Source: Gremmenia infestans
Taxonomy: Eukaryota > Ascomycota > Leotiomycetes > Helotiales > Hamatocanthoscyphaceae
Direction of reading: 5' to 3'
DNA: 64,000 nt
Assembly: GCA_032629725.1 (NCBI GenBank)
Contig: JAFEVB010000031.1
Span: 62,001-126,000 of the forward strand
Shown here piece after piece: positions 22,226 through 33,912 of the stretch. The first letter of the stretch is position 1; each line of letters opens with the position of its first letter. The notes beneath the pieces were generated by a model. That model was not told the DNA's origin. It ran no database searches and saw nothing but the letters and a program-made list of their open reading frames with translations. The position numbers were made by a program, and so were the translations under genes.

Positions 22226-24711
22226 ATGGCGGACGTGAAAGCTGTATCGCCGTTGAAAGATTTACTGGATGTACGGCAAGTTGGGAGGGAGAATGTTAGG
22301 AGTGAGAATGAGAATGAGAATGCCAGAAGTAAGAATGAGAATGTCACTGCATCAGGTATTACAGATGGGGAAGCTGAGAGGGGAGAATTACGGGCGGGAG
22401 GTGGATGTGGAGGAGATATATTGCTTGGGAATATGAGTGTGGAAACAAGTACTGGACTGGACGAAAACGGAAACGAAAACGTAAATGCGGATGAGGAGCC
22501 GAATGAAGATGCGCGCCAGTATCTATCAGGCTGGAAACTCCATATGTTGACAATCGGGTAAGTATTCAACCCCAAAATCTATCATCCATCCCCAGTTCCA
22601 AGGCTCAGCTCCTTGCTCGGCTTCCTACTTTCGCTCGCTTCGCTCACTACAGTATCACAGCATCTGGATATCACTCTTCCTCTCCACGCTCGAAACGACT
22701 ATCGTTAGCACGTCGCTGGTATCTATCACTAATGCCCTTGATGGCTTTCAGTTGAGGGACTGGATTGTCACGGCGTATTTGATTACTTATACTGGTATGT
22801 ATATACGTGTTACGATTTCTTGAGTGAGTGAGTAAGGGGAGCAGCAGGAAGGGGAGGGAGTTGAAAAGGTTGAAAGAGCGACAGGATTTGAGAGGTTGAA
22901 GGCTAATGCAAAATATGGTATTGTAGGCTTTCTCGTCATATATGCGAAATTCAGCGACGTCTTTGGGAGAAAGACTATGCTGATGCTAGCCCTTGGCATA
23001 TTCACACTTTTCTCCATTCTCTGCGGAGCAGCAACCGGGATCGTGGAATTGTATTTATTTTTCCCATTCCATCCCATCCCCTCTTTTTGATGCTCCCAGA
23101 TCTGATCTAATCAACTATAGAATCATATTCCGCGCCTTTCAAGGCATAGGTGCCTCGGGAATCTACTCCATGATCATGGCCATAGCCCCAACTATGGTGC
23201 CGGAAAAAGAATTCGGGAAATATATCGCTGTTGTATCGACTGTTTTTGTCATCGCTAGTGTCTTGGGTCCTATTCTAGGGGGGGCGATTAATAGCCATAC
23301 GACGTGGAGATGGGTCTTTTTGCTAAAGTAAGCCAAATTTCCCTTTAAGTCTCTGAGGTTAAGATACTGATGAAATGGAACACAGTGCACCAGGAGGTTC
23401 AATCTCCCTCATCCTCATAGCACTTTTCTTACCCTCCTCCCAACCCACCTCCACCACAACCCTCCTCGCTCATATACGGGCAAAGTTCACCAAATCAGCA
23501 TTCGCACGCATCGATGTCCTAGGCACCATCTTCCTGCTTGCATTTTCCGTTCTCCTCGTCTTCGCATTAGAAGAAGCCGGCTCGCGATACGCATGGAGCA
23601 GTCCCATTATCATCATCACGTTCATATTTTCCGTCCTCGCTGGAACGGCATTCGTGGCCTGGGAATGGTGCATTGAGCGCGGGAAGGGGAAGCAGGAACC
23701 TACGTTCCCGTTGAGTCTGCTGAAAGATCGCGTTTTTGCATGTATGATGGCGTAAGTACCCCCTAGTTCTATAACAGAGTGAAGTGGAAGTAGGAATGGA
23801 AGAAGTCAGAGGGGGTGAAAACTAAACGAGACTGACATGCACAGCACCGCCTTCTTCATCGGCTTCCCCTTCGTAGCAATCGTAGTAAACATCCCACAAC
23901 GCGCCCAAGCCCTCTACGGCTTCACCCCCCTCCGCGCAGGTCTCGCTCTCATGCCCCTCCTCCTCACATCCCCCCTCGCAACAGCTGTCTCCGGCTACCT
24001 GACCTCGAACCGCAAAATCCCGCCCCTATACCTGATCCTCGGCGGCGCGGTGCTGCAAGTCATCGGCGTGGGACTCACCTGCTCGTTACCTGTAGACGCG
24101 ACTAAGATCCCCGCGGCCCAGTACGGGTACGAAGTTTTAATGGGAATAGGATTCGGCGCGGGCTTGAGTACGCTGTTGACGCTGGCGAGACTTGTAGTTG
24201 ATGAGCGGAATTTACGTATGTATTACACCTCTCTTTTTTAAATCCTAGTCCCAGAACGAAACACAAATACTGAGCGAACGTAGCGGTGGCAATGGGAGCG
24301 TTAACACAAGTCCGTGTTCTGGGCGGCACGATATCTCTAGCGATATGGTATGCCCACGCAATTCATTTCTTCCTTCTCCCTTCTTCCAATCCCCATCCCT
24401 TTACACCCCACTCCGACCAAACCATACGTAATACATTACTTTAATGCTTAAAACCCCTCTCTCTCAGCTCAACAATCCTAAACGCCCACCTCCGTCCCCA
24501 ACTCTCCCTCCTCGTCAACCCCAGCCAAGTAGCCGCCATCTCAGACAACATCTCCGCGATTAACACGCTGAATACCGAGCAACAGGCTGGCGTTAGGAGG
24601 GCTTTTGCGGTAGGCTATAATCGGCAGAATATTTTCTTGACTGCGTTGACGGGCGTGGGGTTGCTTACTAGTTTGGGGTTGGTTGAGAAGAGGCCGAAGA
24701 GGGTTAGGTGA
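22226..24711 (+). CDS. MFS transporter, DHA14-type drug/metabolite exporter
   Basis: Nine exons with short introns; the spliced frame is continuous to TGA at 24709-24711. The N-terminus (about 100 residues) is hydrophilic with low-complexity GAGAAT-type repeats (ENENENARSKNEN). Membrane core: IWISLFLSTLETTIVSTSLVSI, then the MFS loop motif KFSDVFGRKTMLMLAL, FRAFQGIGASGIYSM, and the motif-C region VLGPILGGAINSHTTWRWVF, which marks antiporters. It then continues through LLVFALEEAGSRYAW, a second six-helix half and TALTGVGLLTSLGLVEKRPKR. Fourteen spans are expected for this family. Likely a proton-coupled exporter in the plasma membrane. The substrate is unknown; no biosynthetic cluster adjoins it. 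Confidence 0.9.
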
Positions 24712-25544
24712 GGATGGAATAGGGGGGGGGAGTGGATGTGCTTGTTTTGGATACTTAGATAGTAAATACATGCAATATAATTAGGACAGGGCGAGGGGAA
24801 TTTTAGCTAAGGATATGGCTAGCGTTGGATTTCGAGGTGTTTGAGAGATATTGTGATAATCCCTTGTTCGAGGATCTTATTATCATATTCCAATCAACCA
24901 AGTCACAAATGAACTTCTTCCTGTAGGCTGAGAACAGCTAGAAGAGCAAAAACATTGCATAGAGTGTTTTATACCCGTAATAGGCTTAGCGCCGCTTCTC
25001 AATTAGCCAGCACACTTATAGAGGATTTCCTCTTTATCTGAATTTGGTTATATCAAACACTCCTTTCTTCTTACCCACCGTCCCTCTTTATTAGCTAGCA
25101 TTGAAGCCCCTTAAATGAGTGCAATGGATTTTAGCTAGCGCGCTCTCACTTATATATAGGCTTGGTCACTAGCACCATTCGTTAGCTTGATCGAGAAGCG
25201 CTAGCTTAGAAGCTGTGTCTACCAAATACAAAAGTCCCCCTCACTTTGCTTGTCTTCTCTGCTTGATGTGACTATTGTGGACATAAATAGCAGGTTTTAG
25301 CTACCCCTGAACAGTAATTTGTACGTCAAAATGTTGAATGATCAACAGCCGATCGCGTCATATTGAATCCCCCACTTTCGGTGAGGGACTCACTTCATTC
25401 ATGCAGATTTCTACTTGAAATCTTGGCTTTCTAAAGCTTAGGATATCTTCATTCTTATGTTCTCAATAGAGAGTGCGATATTTTCGCCTCTGAGATAGAC
25501 TTTCATGAAAGTGTTGTAATAACCGCAACACCAAAAACGACGAA
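24712..25544. promoter_or_regulatory. Intergenic region between two MFS genes
   Basis: About 830 bp with GCTAGC-rich, AT-rich sequence. It contains the palindrome-bearing string CTAGCGCGCT at 25135-25144, which recurs upstream of the MFS gene at 38617. No coding sequence supported. Confidence 0.4.
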
Positions 25545-27423
25545 ATGTCAACTCAAGTCCTCACGCAGTCCGAGATAGACTCATCAGCAGTATCCTTCGC
25601 AAGATCTGATGAGACTCACTCCAGAGAGAATAACGTGGAGCTACAATATATCAATGTAGATCCACAGACAAATCTCCCTTCCTTATCCAGGCTTAGCTCT
25701 AGACATGCAGTCTCAGAAGCACCAGAACCCGAAATCCACGATCAAACACTCCGGCTCCCATTCCGCCGTCTCATATCCGCATATCTCTGTCTAGCAGCTA
25801 TCTACTTCATCTCATCCCTGGACATAAACTCCGTCGCCACAGCCCTGCCCGCCATCTCCAAGTCCCTCGATGCCGGAAATAGCATCACCTGGACCGGCAC
25901 CTCGTACCTGATGGGCCAGACGGCCTTCCAAGTCCTCTACGGCCGCCTATCCGACATCTTCGGCCGCAAGCCCGTCCTCGTCACCTGCGTCGGTTTCCTC
26001 ATCCTCGGCGATCTCCTCTGTGGCTTCGCCCAGACGGCCGCCTGGCTATACATCTGCCGCGCCCTGAGCGGCATTGGCGGCGGCGGCATCAGCTCCCTCG
26101 TTGCCATTACGGTCAGTGACCTGGTCAGTATGAAGGATCGTGGCAAGTACCAGGGCATGCTGAGCGGTGCCATTGGGCTGGGCTCCAGTACCGGCCCGTT
26201 CATCGCGGCCAGTATGCTGGGCAGGGGACGGGAGGGGTGGAGGTGGATTTTCTGGGTCCCGCCTATTCTGGCCGCGGCATGTGTGCTGGTTATGTGGAGG
26301 TTTCTTCCTCTGAAGCCTGTAACGGGACGCTGGCAGGATAAGCTTAGAAAGATCGACTGGGCTGGGCTTGCTGTGGCGGTGGTCGGGATGCTGTTTCTTT
26401 TGGTAAGTGCAGGTGACGCGGCTAGACGTATTTGATGGATTGCATTTTCTAACACTTGCATTCCTATCTGCCGGCAGATTCCTATTAATTCCGGAGGTAA
26501 TGTCTGGCCATGGGGTAGTGCAATCGTTATTTCCATGATGGTGCTGGGAGGCGCGTCGGTCGTTCTCTTCGTGCTGGTTGAGAAGCGATTCGCGAAAATC
26601 CCCTTGATCCCGTTACGGCTGTTTAGCCAGACATCAACAGCCGTTCTCCTTCTTCAAAGCGGGCTATATAACTATGTATGGCAAGTCGACTTGTATTTTC
26701 TGCCAGTATACTTCCAGACCGTTCGGGGGTATAGTCCATTGCAAAGTGCTACGCTTTGTTTGCCATTCTTGCTTGTTCAGAGTGTCACCGGGGTGATTTC
26801 CGGACCACTAATGTCCAAACTCGCGAGGTGCGTTTCAATGACCATTAAATACTGCTTACCTAACTATGCTTCTAGATACGATATTATGCTCCATGGCGGA
26901 ATGATACTCTGGGTTGTAGGTGCCGGCATGAAACTCCTATTCACGCGAACTACTCCCGTTGGCGTATATGTGATAACATTAATCATCGAAGGAGCCGGGG
27001 TCGGATTCGTCTTCCAACCTGGTCAAAAACCCCCTCATATCGCCCCTAGACGAAATTGCTAACCACCATCTAGCTCTCGTGGCATTGCAAGCCCATTCAA
27101 AACCACAGGATCGGGCCGTAGCCACCTCGACACGAAACTTGCTCCGAGCACTAGGCTCAGTAGTCGGAATGGCCATCTCAACAGCCGTCCAATTCGCAGT
27201 CATGCAGTCCGCGCTTCCCGCGTCCCTGCCTTCTGCGGTACGCGCGCAAGTCGTCGATGGCAGTTGGGAGATGGGCCAGCTCGGCTCCGAAGCATGGGAA
27301 TCGGATATCCTAGATGCGAAGATGAAGGGAATCCGCGCTGTCTTTACCATTCTAGTTCCACTGATTGGAGTTTGTCTGCTTGGAGGCTTTTTCGTCCCGA
27401 ACACTATTCTGAAAGAGGATTGA
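25545..27423 (+). CDS. MFS transporter, DHA14-type
   Basis: Exons 25545-26402, 26478-26827, 26876-27021 and 27074-27423 give 567 residues. A hydrophilic N-terminus of about 80 residues is followed by LCLAAIYFISSLDINSVATALPAI, the loop motif RLSDIFGRKPVLV, CRALSGIGGGGISSL and the antiporter motif GLGSSTGPFIAASM. The second half has YNYVWQVDLYFLPVYFQTVRGYSPLQSA and STRNLLRALGSVVGMAISTAVQ, ending VPNTILKED. The third intron uses a weak donor (G|GTCAAA), but joining there restores FVFQPALVALQ. It follows another MFS gene in the same direction, but the two differ in sequence and intron positions, so a recent tandem duplication is unlikely. Confidence 0.92.
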
Positions 27424-28512
27424 GGAGGAGGCGAAGGAGCTACGCGGAAGAGAGCATTGGGGACGCTAGGTATTTGGAAGGTAAATAGACATCCACCGAC
27501 ATACTATGCTTCACTAGGAGCATTTTGATTTCTGCGGGACCGGAAACAATTTTTAGTAAATGGCCTTCCGAGTCGAATTCAGCACTGCTGGTGCCCGCAC
27601 TTTTATAGAAAACATCCTTGTCACTTGACACGCTGGTGGTAGATGCAAAGTCTGGAGCAAAGTCTCGAGCTTTCTGATCGCTTCGCCACTCAAGTCTTCG
27701 AAATTCGTATGAATTACTACCACACTGCTCACTTCGAGAATCAGATGTGGCAAATTTCAACGTGTAAGGCCTCATGTCGAGTTTGGTGTCTTACCCCCTG
27801 TCTTCCAGGATGGATCTCTCGGTTCAAAAGTCGAGCACCACTCAAATTCCGGGGCTTTCATTCCTTTTCAACGTGAATCTCCACGGAGATGCCAGATAAT
27901 GTCAGAGATACTCCGAGCATCTGAAAAACTATATGCGAGTATGTCTTTATTAAATCACGACCTTGATTGGGAATACGAGACTTGAACCATGACATTCCGC
28001 TAGAACGGTATTTCATTATTTATCTTGAGACCAGTGGATCCCTTGCAGAAATTTGTCACGGCTGGGAGGCCGAGAGCTTATAATGACTTGATGGTGCAGG
28101 AATTATACAGGAAAAGAGTTGGCCATTTGTTTGATACGTATTCAATATAACAATCTGCTTTTGCTTTCCAAATCTAAACGCTTTCGTTTTGAGGATCTGA
28201 GAATCTGGGCATCGGGCGAAGCATTACAACGTTTGTTGGGACATCTCTGTTTGAGATAATAAAGAATATTAGAATGATAAAAAGGAAGCATTAAAACGAG
28301 CTTTGAAAAAAACACCGAGCTACCCCATTCATGTTTATAATCTGAGGGAAACATCAACGAGTGGAAATCTTTGGACTGGATTCAGAGAATACAAAGAAAG
28401 GGGAATCTTAAACCCATATACAATAGATAAATCCTGTAACAAGAACTTTAGTATTGGATGCGAGAAGAAGGTTTGGAGCATAGTACCCTAATATATCAAA
28501 CGTCCATTCACC
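27424..28512. other. Intergenic region, no confident gene
   Basis: About 1.1 kb between convergent genes. On the - strand an ATG at 27775 opens a 111-residue frame to 27440, and a spliced alternative starting near 27862 is conceivable. Neither shows a domain or convincing splice sites, so no gene is called. Confidence 0.4.
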
Positions 28513-29322
28513 CTAGTCTGTGCAAAAGTGATTTTTGGGGCAAGGCGACTCACCACCCTGCAGAACTTCCATCTGCCATGCAGAAGATATCATGCCATCC
28601 TGAAAAGGGGCGTTCACGAATTCCTCACCAAACGCCGAAGCGTATTCAACATAGTACTGCTGTATATTGACTTTTTCTTCTTCCAACTCGTCACTTCTGC
28701 TGGTATCCATCTTAATCTCACTGCTTTCTGCTTTCGCTTTATCAAGATCGACCAGCTCGATTCCGAATTCTCTTTGATATATATTGAGGGATTTGAGTTG
28801 AAAGAGATGCTTCTGTTGATAGAGGATAATGTGTGGAAAGTTAAGAAGGTCGGATGTAGCAAATGCATAATCGGAAATGTTTATCGCGAGATTTTGTATG
28901 AGTACGTCGTAATTGAGACAGAATGCCTCGTCCCAATCGAATGTACGCCCCGATTTCTTCACAGCCATTGGCAGTATAACATCGCTTTCCCGATCCACGT
29001 ATATTCTCGGGGGCGTGCTGATCTCAATGCCAAAGCGAAGTACATTGTGTGTTCCAAAAGCCAGTGTGTAGTATTTCAGCCCGATAGCCCGAGATTCGTG
29101 GGTCGTTTGAAGGATTGCTGGATGAGCGCAGTGGGACTTGAAATGATGACAGGCAAACTCCAACCGCCCATTGTCGTCTTGGAGCTTGCCGTTGTACAAT
29201 GCCCAGAGATCAATATTTCGAGGTATGTGGGCCGCATAGGTCCAAATACTAGTGCGGATTTCCGCGGGGAGCTTGTTAAAGCAGGTAAACACGAGTACCG
29301 GCGCAGATGAGGCGTTATCCAT
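28513..29322 (-). CDS. 2EXR-domain protein
   Basis: Intronless, 269 residues from the ATG at 29322; a longer frame upstream would need a TTG start and is not accepted. The N-terminus has the fungal 2EXR signature: FTCFNKLPAEIRTSIWTYAA, then RNIDLW, and about 35 residues later HPAILQTTHESRAIGLKYY, then an IYVDRESDVI strand. The family is very common in Helotiales and Sordariomycetes, has an F-box-like start, and has no established biochemical function. The C-terminal half is acidic with a helical KAKAESSEIK...DELEEEK stretch. Confidence 0.82.
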   Translation of the reverse strand: MDNASSAPVLVFTCFNKLPAEIRTSIWTYAAHIPRNIDLWALYNGKLQDDNGRLEFACHHFKSHCAHPAILQTTHESRAIGLKYYTLAFGTHNVLRFGIEISTPPRIYVDRESDVILPMAVKKSGRTFDWDEAFCLNYDVLIQNLAINISDYAFATSDLLNFPHIILYQQKHLFQLKSLNIYQREFGIELVDLDKAKAESSEIKMDTSRSDELEEEKVNIQQYYVEYASAFGEEFVNAPFQDGMISSAWQMEVLQGGESPCPKNHFCTD

Positions 29323-30727
29323 TTCTGAATGTGAAGATAAAATTGTAGTATTTAAGTGTGGTAGGAGGATGGTAACAAAATGGTGGTCGACGCGTCGCAA
29401 ACCGCGATACGATATATGAGTAAGCAAGTCTAGCCTCTTTTGGATGAGTCTAAATCCGCTGGATGACCTTCAACTGCAGTTCTTACTTTTATAGGAAATA
29501 GTATTGCTATAATCCACGATCTGACCATTCATTTTCCATTAAGAGGTTACTTAATTAGCTAAACTGGCTAGCGCTGATTTCATTGCATATTCCCCCTGAA
29601 GGGCTCTGTAGGGCCCTGTAGGAGCTAAAAAGCTATGGTAATTCCCAATTTCTGGCCCAAATCCTTTCTGATTTTACTTCTTTCTTTCTTTATAGCATTT
29701 GGCATGTCTCAAGCCTCAAATGCCGATGATGAGAGTGATCCTGGCAGTATATAATATGTTCTCACCCCGAGGCCTTGGACCCCCACATTTTGTTTAAATG
29801 GTGGAGTAAACTGCTACTTAACTGCTGGTTAACCAGGTATTAATTCGGCGCTAGCATATAACTACTAGCTCTTTAACTAGTTAAGGAAATTTACCTAGTT
29901 CAGGCTTCATCTTATTGGTTCAGTTCAAGTTCAGACGAAAAGCTGGCCGTTAAATTAACCATTAAAAACGCTGGTCTAAATACGGTATGAGATACACTTG
30001 TTGCTCGGGATGAAGGGAGTCACAGCATGGACTATTGCTTTAGAAGATGGAACTAAGCGGAATGACTAACAACCCCAATTGCTGCGCGCGTTGGTGACGT
30101 TTATGGCGCAGAAAGCCAAGACTAGCGTTACAGATAAGCCATACTTGTTTTTCTTCAATAGAGCACATTTCATACTTCTCATATTCAAAGCTTGACTCGG
30201 TCTTTAGATACGGATGGAGGCTCACGTCAAGATAATATGGAGGTGGCCGAATCTCTCATTACATGCCCTGAAGAGGGCCTAGTCTGGTACATCCACTAGG
30301 GACAACCCGTTCAGTCATCAAGATCGTGAACAACTACAACTACAGCATTCCCATGCATCCCAACAGAAAAGGAATTGAGTGGTGCGAGGAGGTCGCCCGA
30401 CCTGTGGTGAGCCTGTTCTAGCTTAGATAAGTACCCTCAAGGTATGTCTAAACCAGGGAGCAAGAATAAAGCAAACGCATTCCTTTCATAATCAAAACAG
30501 CAAAGCGGGGGCATTCCTTCCTTCATAATCAAAACAGCAACGCGGGGGGTATTAGATAAAGAGTAGAGGGTGATGTTTTCGTTCATCGGAAGGCGGCCAA
30601 CCTCGATAGCGAAGTGAAATTTGTGACGAGCGCAAATTCCATAAATGGACCAATCTGATGGAGATAGCAATCGTCCTCGGAACTATTTTGACTCCGAGCT
30701 GGGTACCTATCGCAACCTCATACAACC
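29323..30727. other. AT-rich intergenic region with a short tandem duplication
   Basis: About 1.4 kb. 29480-30000 is rich in TA and TAGC/GCTA strings and may be old repeat debris. 30478-30549 carries two adjacent copies of a ~35-bp unit with CATAATCAAAACAGCAA. No gene supported. Confidence 0.45.
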
Positions 30728-31726
30728 TTAGATGGTCTTGGGAGATCGAGAGTTCCTGGAACAATCAGTAAAGTATTTTATAAGAGCTAAAGAGAAAACA
30801 TACCCGATATCCACAATATCATCCACATGATTGCACAAAGCCACAAAAAGGTCAAAGAAAAGTTTACCGCCACTCTCCATTTCTGTCTGCATGGTTCCGC
30901 TCCTCTTAAATGTCTTGCGACATCTGATGATCAGGGCAAGATAATGAGCGCGGAGACGCGAGTCCGAGTCCGGCGTGTTGTCATAGGCATATCGTGCGCT
31001 ACGCAGGATTGTAGAGACCTCGATTCCACTCTGCAGACCTTGCTTTTTAAGGGCAAGGCGCTTGAGCTCCTCCAAGCCATACTTTTCCGCCGCACAATAT
31101 ATGACTGTATCCTTTAATAGGTGGTCTCCCACGCTGGAGATGTATGTTGTGGCCTCGACAGATCCGCGACCACCAGGATTTTCAGGATTTGGGCTCTTCT
31201 CGGCATCCTCGAGTTCCCAAAGGCTTCTGCGCTTGTTGTGGACCAAGCGGGGGTAGTAGTCGCCCTTCTATTAGAGCCAGATATTAGCGGATGCACTTTA
31301 AGGACATATAGGGAGTATAAGGAGCCTCGGGGAGCATAGACGTACGTATAGGTACTCGAGAACACACGAGAAGATTTCGGGTTCTTCGTCTGGGAGATCG
31401 ATCCTCTTGCTCTGCGCCTCAAGGAACTGCCCTCTGCACAGCGCCGAAAAGAACGGCGACAGCGAGAGAACATCCTCATGGGCTGCAAAGAGCCGTTCTT
31501 CCCTGCCGACTGTAAAGGTTACAATCCGCGAGGTCAGAGTACTGTTTGCGCATGTATCAGTAGCCGCCAATTCCGTTTGCGACAATTAGGCAGCCTACCT
31601 CCCGACTGGCGGGCTCTGATCAAACGACTTCTGCAATTTCGACAACTTCGCGGGATCCCTAGAGGACTTCTTCAACTTCACAGCCTTCTCCACGCGATCA
31701 TTCGATCGGAATGATCGCTTGAACAT
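30728..31726 (-). CDS. BTB/POZ-domain protein
   Basis: Exons 31726-31599, 31541-31346, 31267-30804 and 30755-30728 give 271 residues. After a basic N-terminus (MFKRSFRSNDRVEKA) comes the BTB fold: SRIVTFTVGREERLFAAHEDVLSLSPFFSALC, then IDLPDEEPEIFSCVLEYLY, with the third exon continuing as KGDYYPRLV. A linker and a helix with DTVIYCAAEKYGLEELKRLALKK complete the usual fungal layout. These proteins often act as dimerising adaptors, for example with Cullin-3, but no partner can be read here. The last intron is 48 bp, a multiple of three without an in-frame stop, so its retention would only insert 16 residues. Confidence 0.85.
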
Positions 31727-32468
31727 GGCTGTATGTGGGGGGTTTTATGACGTTGAGGCTGGGTCCTGTAGGGAATTGGTGGGGCAGGTTGAACGAGGGA
31801 CGAAAAGAGTGTGAGGGAAGAATTGACGCACAAAAAAGATTGACTGGGCCCAGGCAGATATCTCCAGATATTCAAAGAAAGTCTAGAGAGTCTCGTGTGG
31901 ATTTTGCGACCCGAATGGTGTGGTGAGGAAGAAAGGGAGAGGTCAAAGACGCGAGAAGTCCAGCCATATATACTGCGCATGTGCTGTGTCTTGGCAAAGC
32001 AGAGCAGGCAGCACGTGATGGCGTATAAGCCAGCTTTGGTTGGGTGCCACAAACATCCTGCATGAGTCTTGTTATGGCATTCGTTGTTGTTATTCGTCCA
32101 GTTAACCGGTGCGCTGCTAGTATGCGTCACTTTTGATGCTGGCAACAGAAAGTTGAGGCTGCAGAAGTAGGCGCAGCATTAGCGGAGTCATGGGAAACAT
32201 GATGATTGGTTAGGCAGAAGAGCTAAATCACGGGGACCAGTCATATTTATGCATAAATAGAAGAGTTATATTCCTGGGGTTAGAACGTTTGGAAAATCTA
32301 AAAGAAGTCCAGGGAAGTTTCTACAAACAAGTCATCACCATAAATGAATACATGGCAGCGAAAAGGGGCAACGAGTTAACCGAGCCCCTGAAATGCTTAA
32401 ATCGCTATCAGTATATATGTCAAGAAGACTGGATAGACCCCCTCGATATTCACACCATATCTCATAAT
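31727..32468. other. Intergenic region, nothing recognised
   Basis: About 740 bp: promoter of the BTB gene on its left part and the 3' UTR of the dehydrogenase gene on its right part. No coding sequence supported. Confidence 0.4.
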
Positions 32469-33340
32469 CTACCAAGCAATCACCCCCTCCTTGTTCGAAA
32501 AAGTCCCCGTCTCGCCGTCCTCCCCCAAGGTCGCCAATCTGACCGCATTCAAAGCCCCATTATCTGGCGTATCCATACCCGCGAAAGCATTCAAATTCGT
32601 AGCACAATACCCCGGACAGCTCGCATTAATCTTCCATCCAGCGTCTTTGTACGTGGCAGCGTAATGCACCATGAGCGAGTTGAGTGCTGATTTGCTGCTA
32701 CGGTAGACAGGCAGATAGGCGGGGTATTTCTGCTCGTTCGTAAGTGAACTCAACACCGTGGACATGAAGACGATCCGAGGCGTGGGGGATGACTTCAGAA
32801 GTGGAATAAAGGATTCAGTCGTCAGCGCGGCGCCGAAGGTATTTACGGCGAAGGTGTCTTGGTAAATATTGCGCAATTCAAGGCCAGATATGCCATCCTC
32901 CTTGAGGCTCACGCCGGCGTTGTTGATCAAAACATCGAGACGACCAAACTGGTTCATGACTTGCTGAGTGGCTTTCGCGATAGATTCATCGGAAGTGACA
33001 CTATGGCACGAGTGTTAGCGCTTGATGATGTTTATGTTTCGTAAAAGGCAATCGAGGTGGGGTATTCGCGCGAAGTCTTGAATGTGAGGGTGGCCTATCA
33101 TTAGACATCCGCAAATAGATGCGGAGAGAAGTTGAATATAACATACTCAATAGTGATGGGTTCAGCATTTAAACCTTGTTCCTGGAGCTTCTTGGCCGCA
33201 TCGATACCCCGCTGCGCGTCACGACTGCCCATGAGTACATGGTAGTCTGGTTTTGAGGATAAAGATTTTGCTATCGCGAAACCAATGCCTTGGTTAGCGC
33301 CCGTAATGAGGACGATCTTTGATGCGATTGAAGTAGACAT
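32469..33340 (-). CDS. Short-chain dehydrogenase/reductase
   Basis: Exons 33340-33147 and 33000-32469 give 241 residues. Classical SDR features: N-terminal KIVLITGANQGIGFAIA (TGxxxGIG, cofactor binding), GSRD after beta-2, which favours NADP(H), LDVLINNAGV (NNAG), the catalytic serine region VFMSTVLSSLT, and the VYRSSKSALN motif providing YxxxK. The PGYCATNLN segment after the active site is typical of carbonyl-reductase-like SDRs. The single intron (146 bp) is longer than others in the window. It neighbours two Zn2Cys6 regulators and an MFS gene, so a role in detoxification or secondary metabolism is possible but not shown. Confidence 0.92.
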
Positions 33341-33912
33341 GATAGACTCGTAAATGGATTGTAAGTTTTATGATTGAAAATTGCGAAAGAAATGATAAGG
33401 AAGAAACAAAGATTCAAGAGAAATGAAGAGACATTCGATGCTATATATACTCAACTTTTCAGCAGCAAGGTAGCAAGCCTAGCCAGCCGAGTCCAGGCGG
33501 ATTTACTTTCGTACTTACGACCTATCTCCATGTTATCATAGCTATAAAAACTTACGCGTCAAATTTTCTTCCTTTTTTAGCAAGACACAGGTTGAAAGGA
33601 AGATCTTCACGGCTTGAACAATTGGATGGACGACGTTGTTTTGGTGGGGGATGTTTTGCATTTAGCGTATTCGCGCAAAGTCTAACTCTTTACGGACTAG
33701 CAACCTACCTGCTCACTTCACCTCACAAGAGCGCAACTACTAACCGCTTCTCAAGCATCATCATTATACATCATCATTCGAAAATAGATACCCGGTATCC
33801 ACTCCTATTTACAACAAAATTTACGTTACACGGTTATAGCGTACCGCTGACCGTAGCCTATTTCCCGTGTCGATATAATATCATTCTCTTTCGTGCCCAT
33901 CCATTCGCGAAG
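33341..33912. promoter_or_regulatory. Divergent intergenic region of the dehydrogenase and a Zn2Cys6 regulator
   Basis: About 570 bp between the - strand SDR start (33340) and the + strand regulator start (33913), so it probably serves both. TATATATAC occurs near 33442, about 100 bp upstream of the SDR start. No operator was identified. Confidence 0.4.

Noticed and set aside
27955..27985. Sequence resembling the T-arm of a tRNA on the - strand (GGTTCAAGTCTCG)
   Set aside because: The flanking bases do not pair as a T-stem and no matching acceptor or anticodon arm could be found.
29323..29427. N-terminal extension of the 2EXR protein
   Set aside because: It would need a TTG start. The ATG at 29322 directly precedes the conserved 2EXR region.
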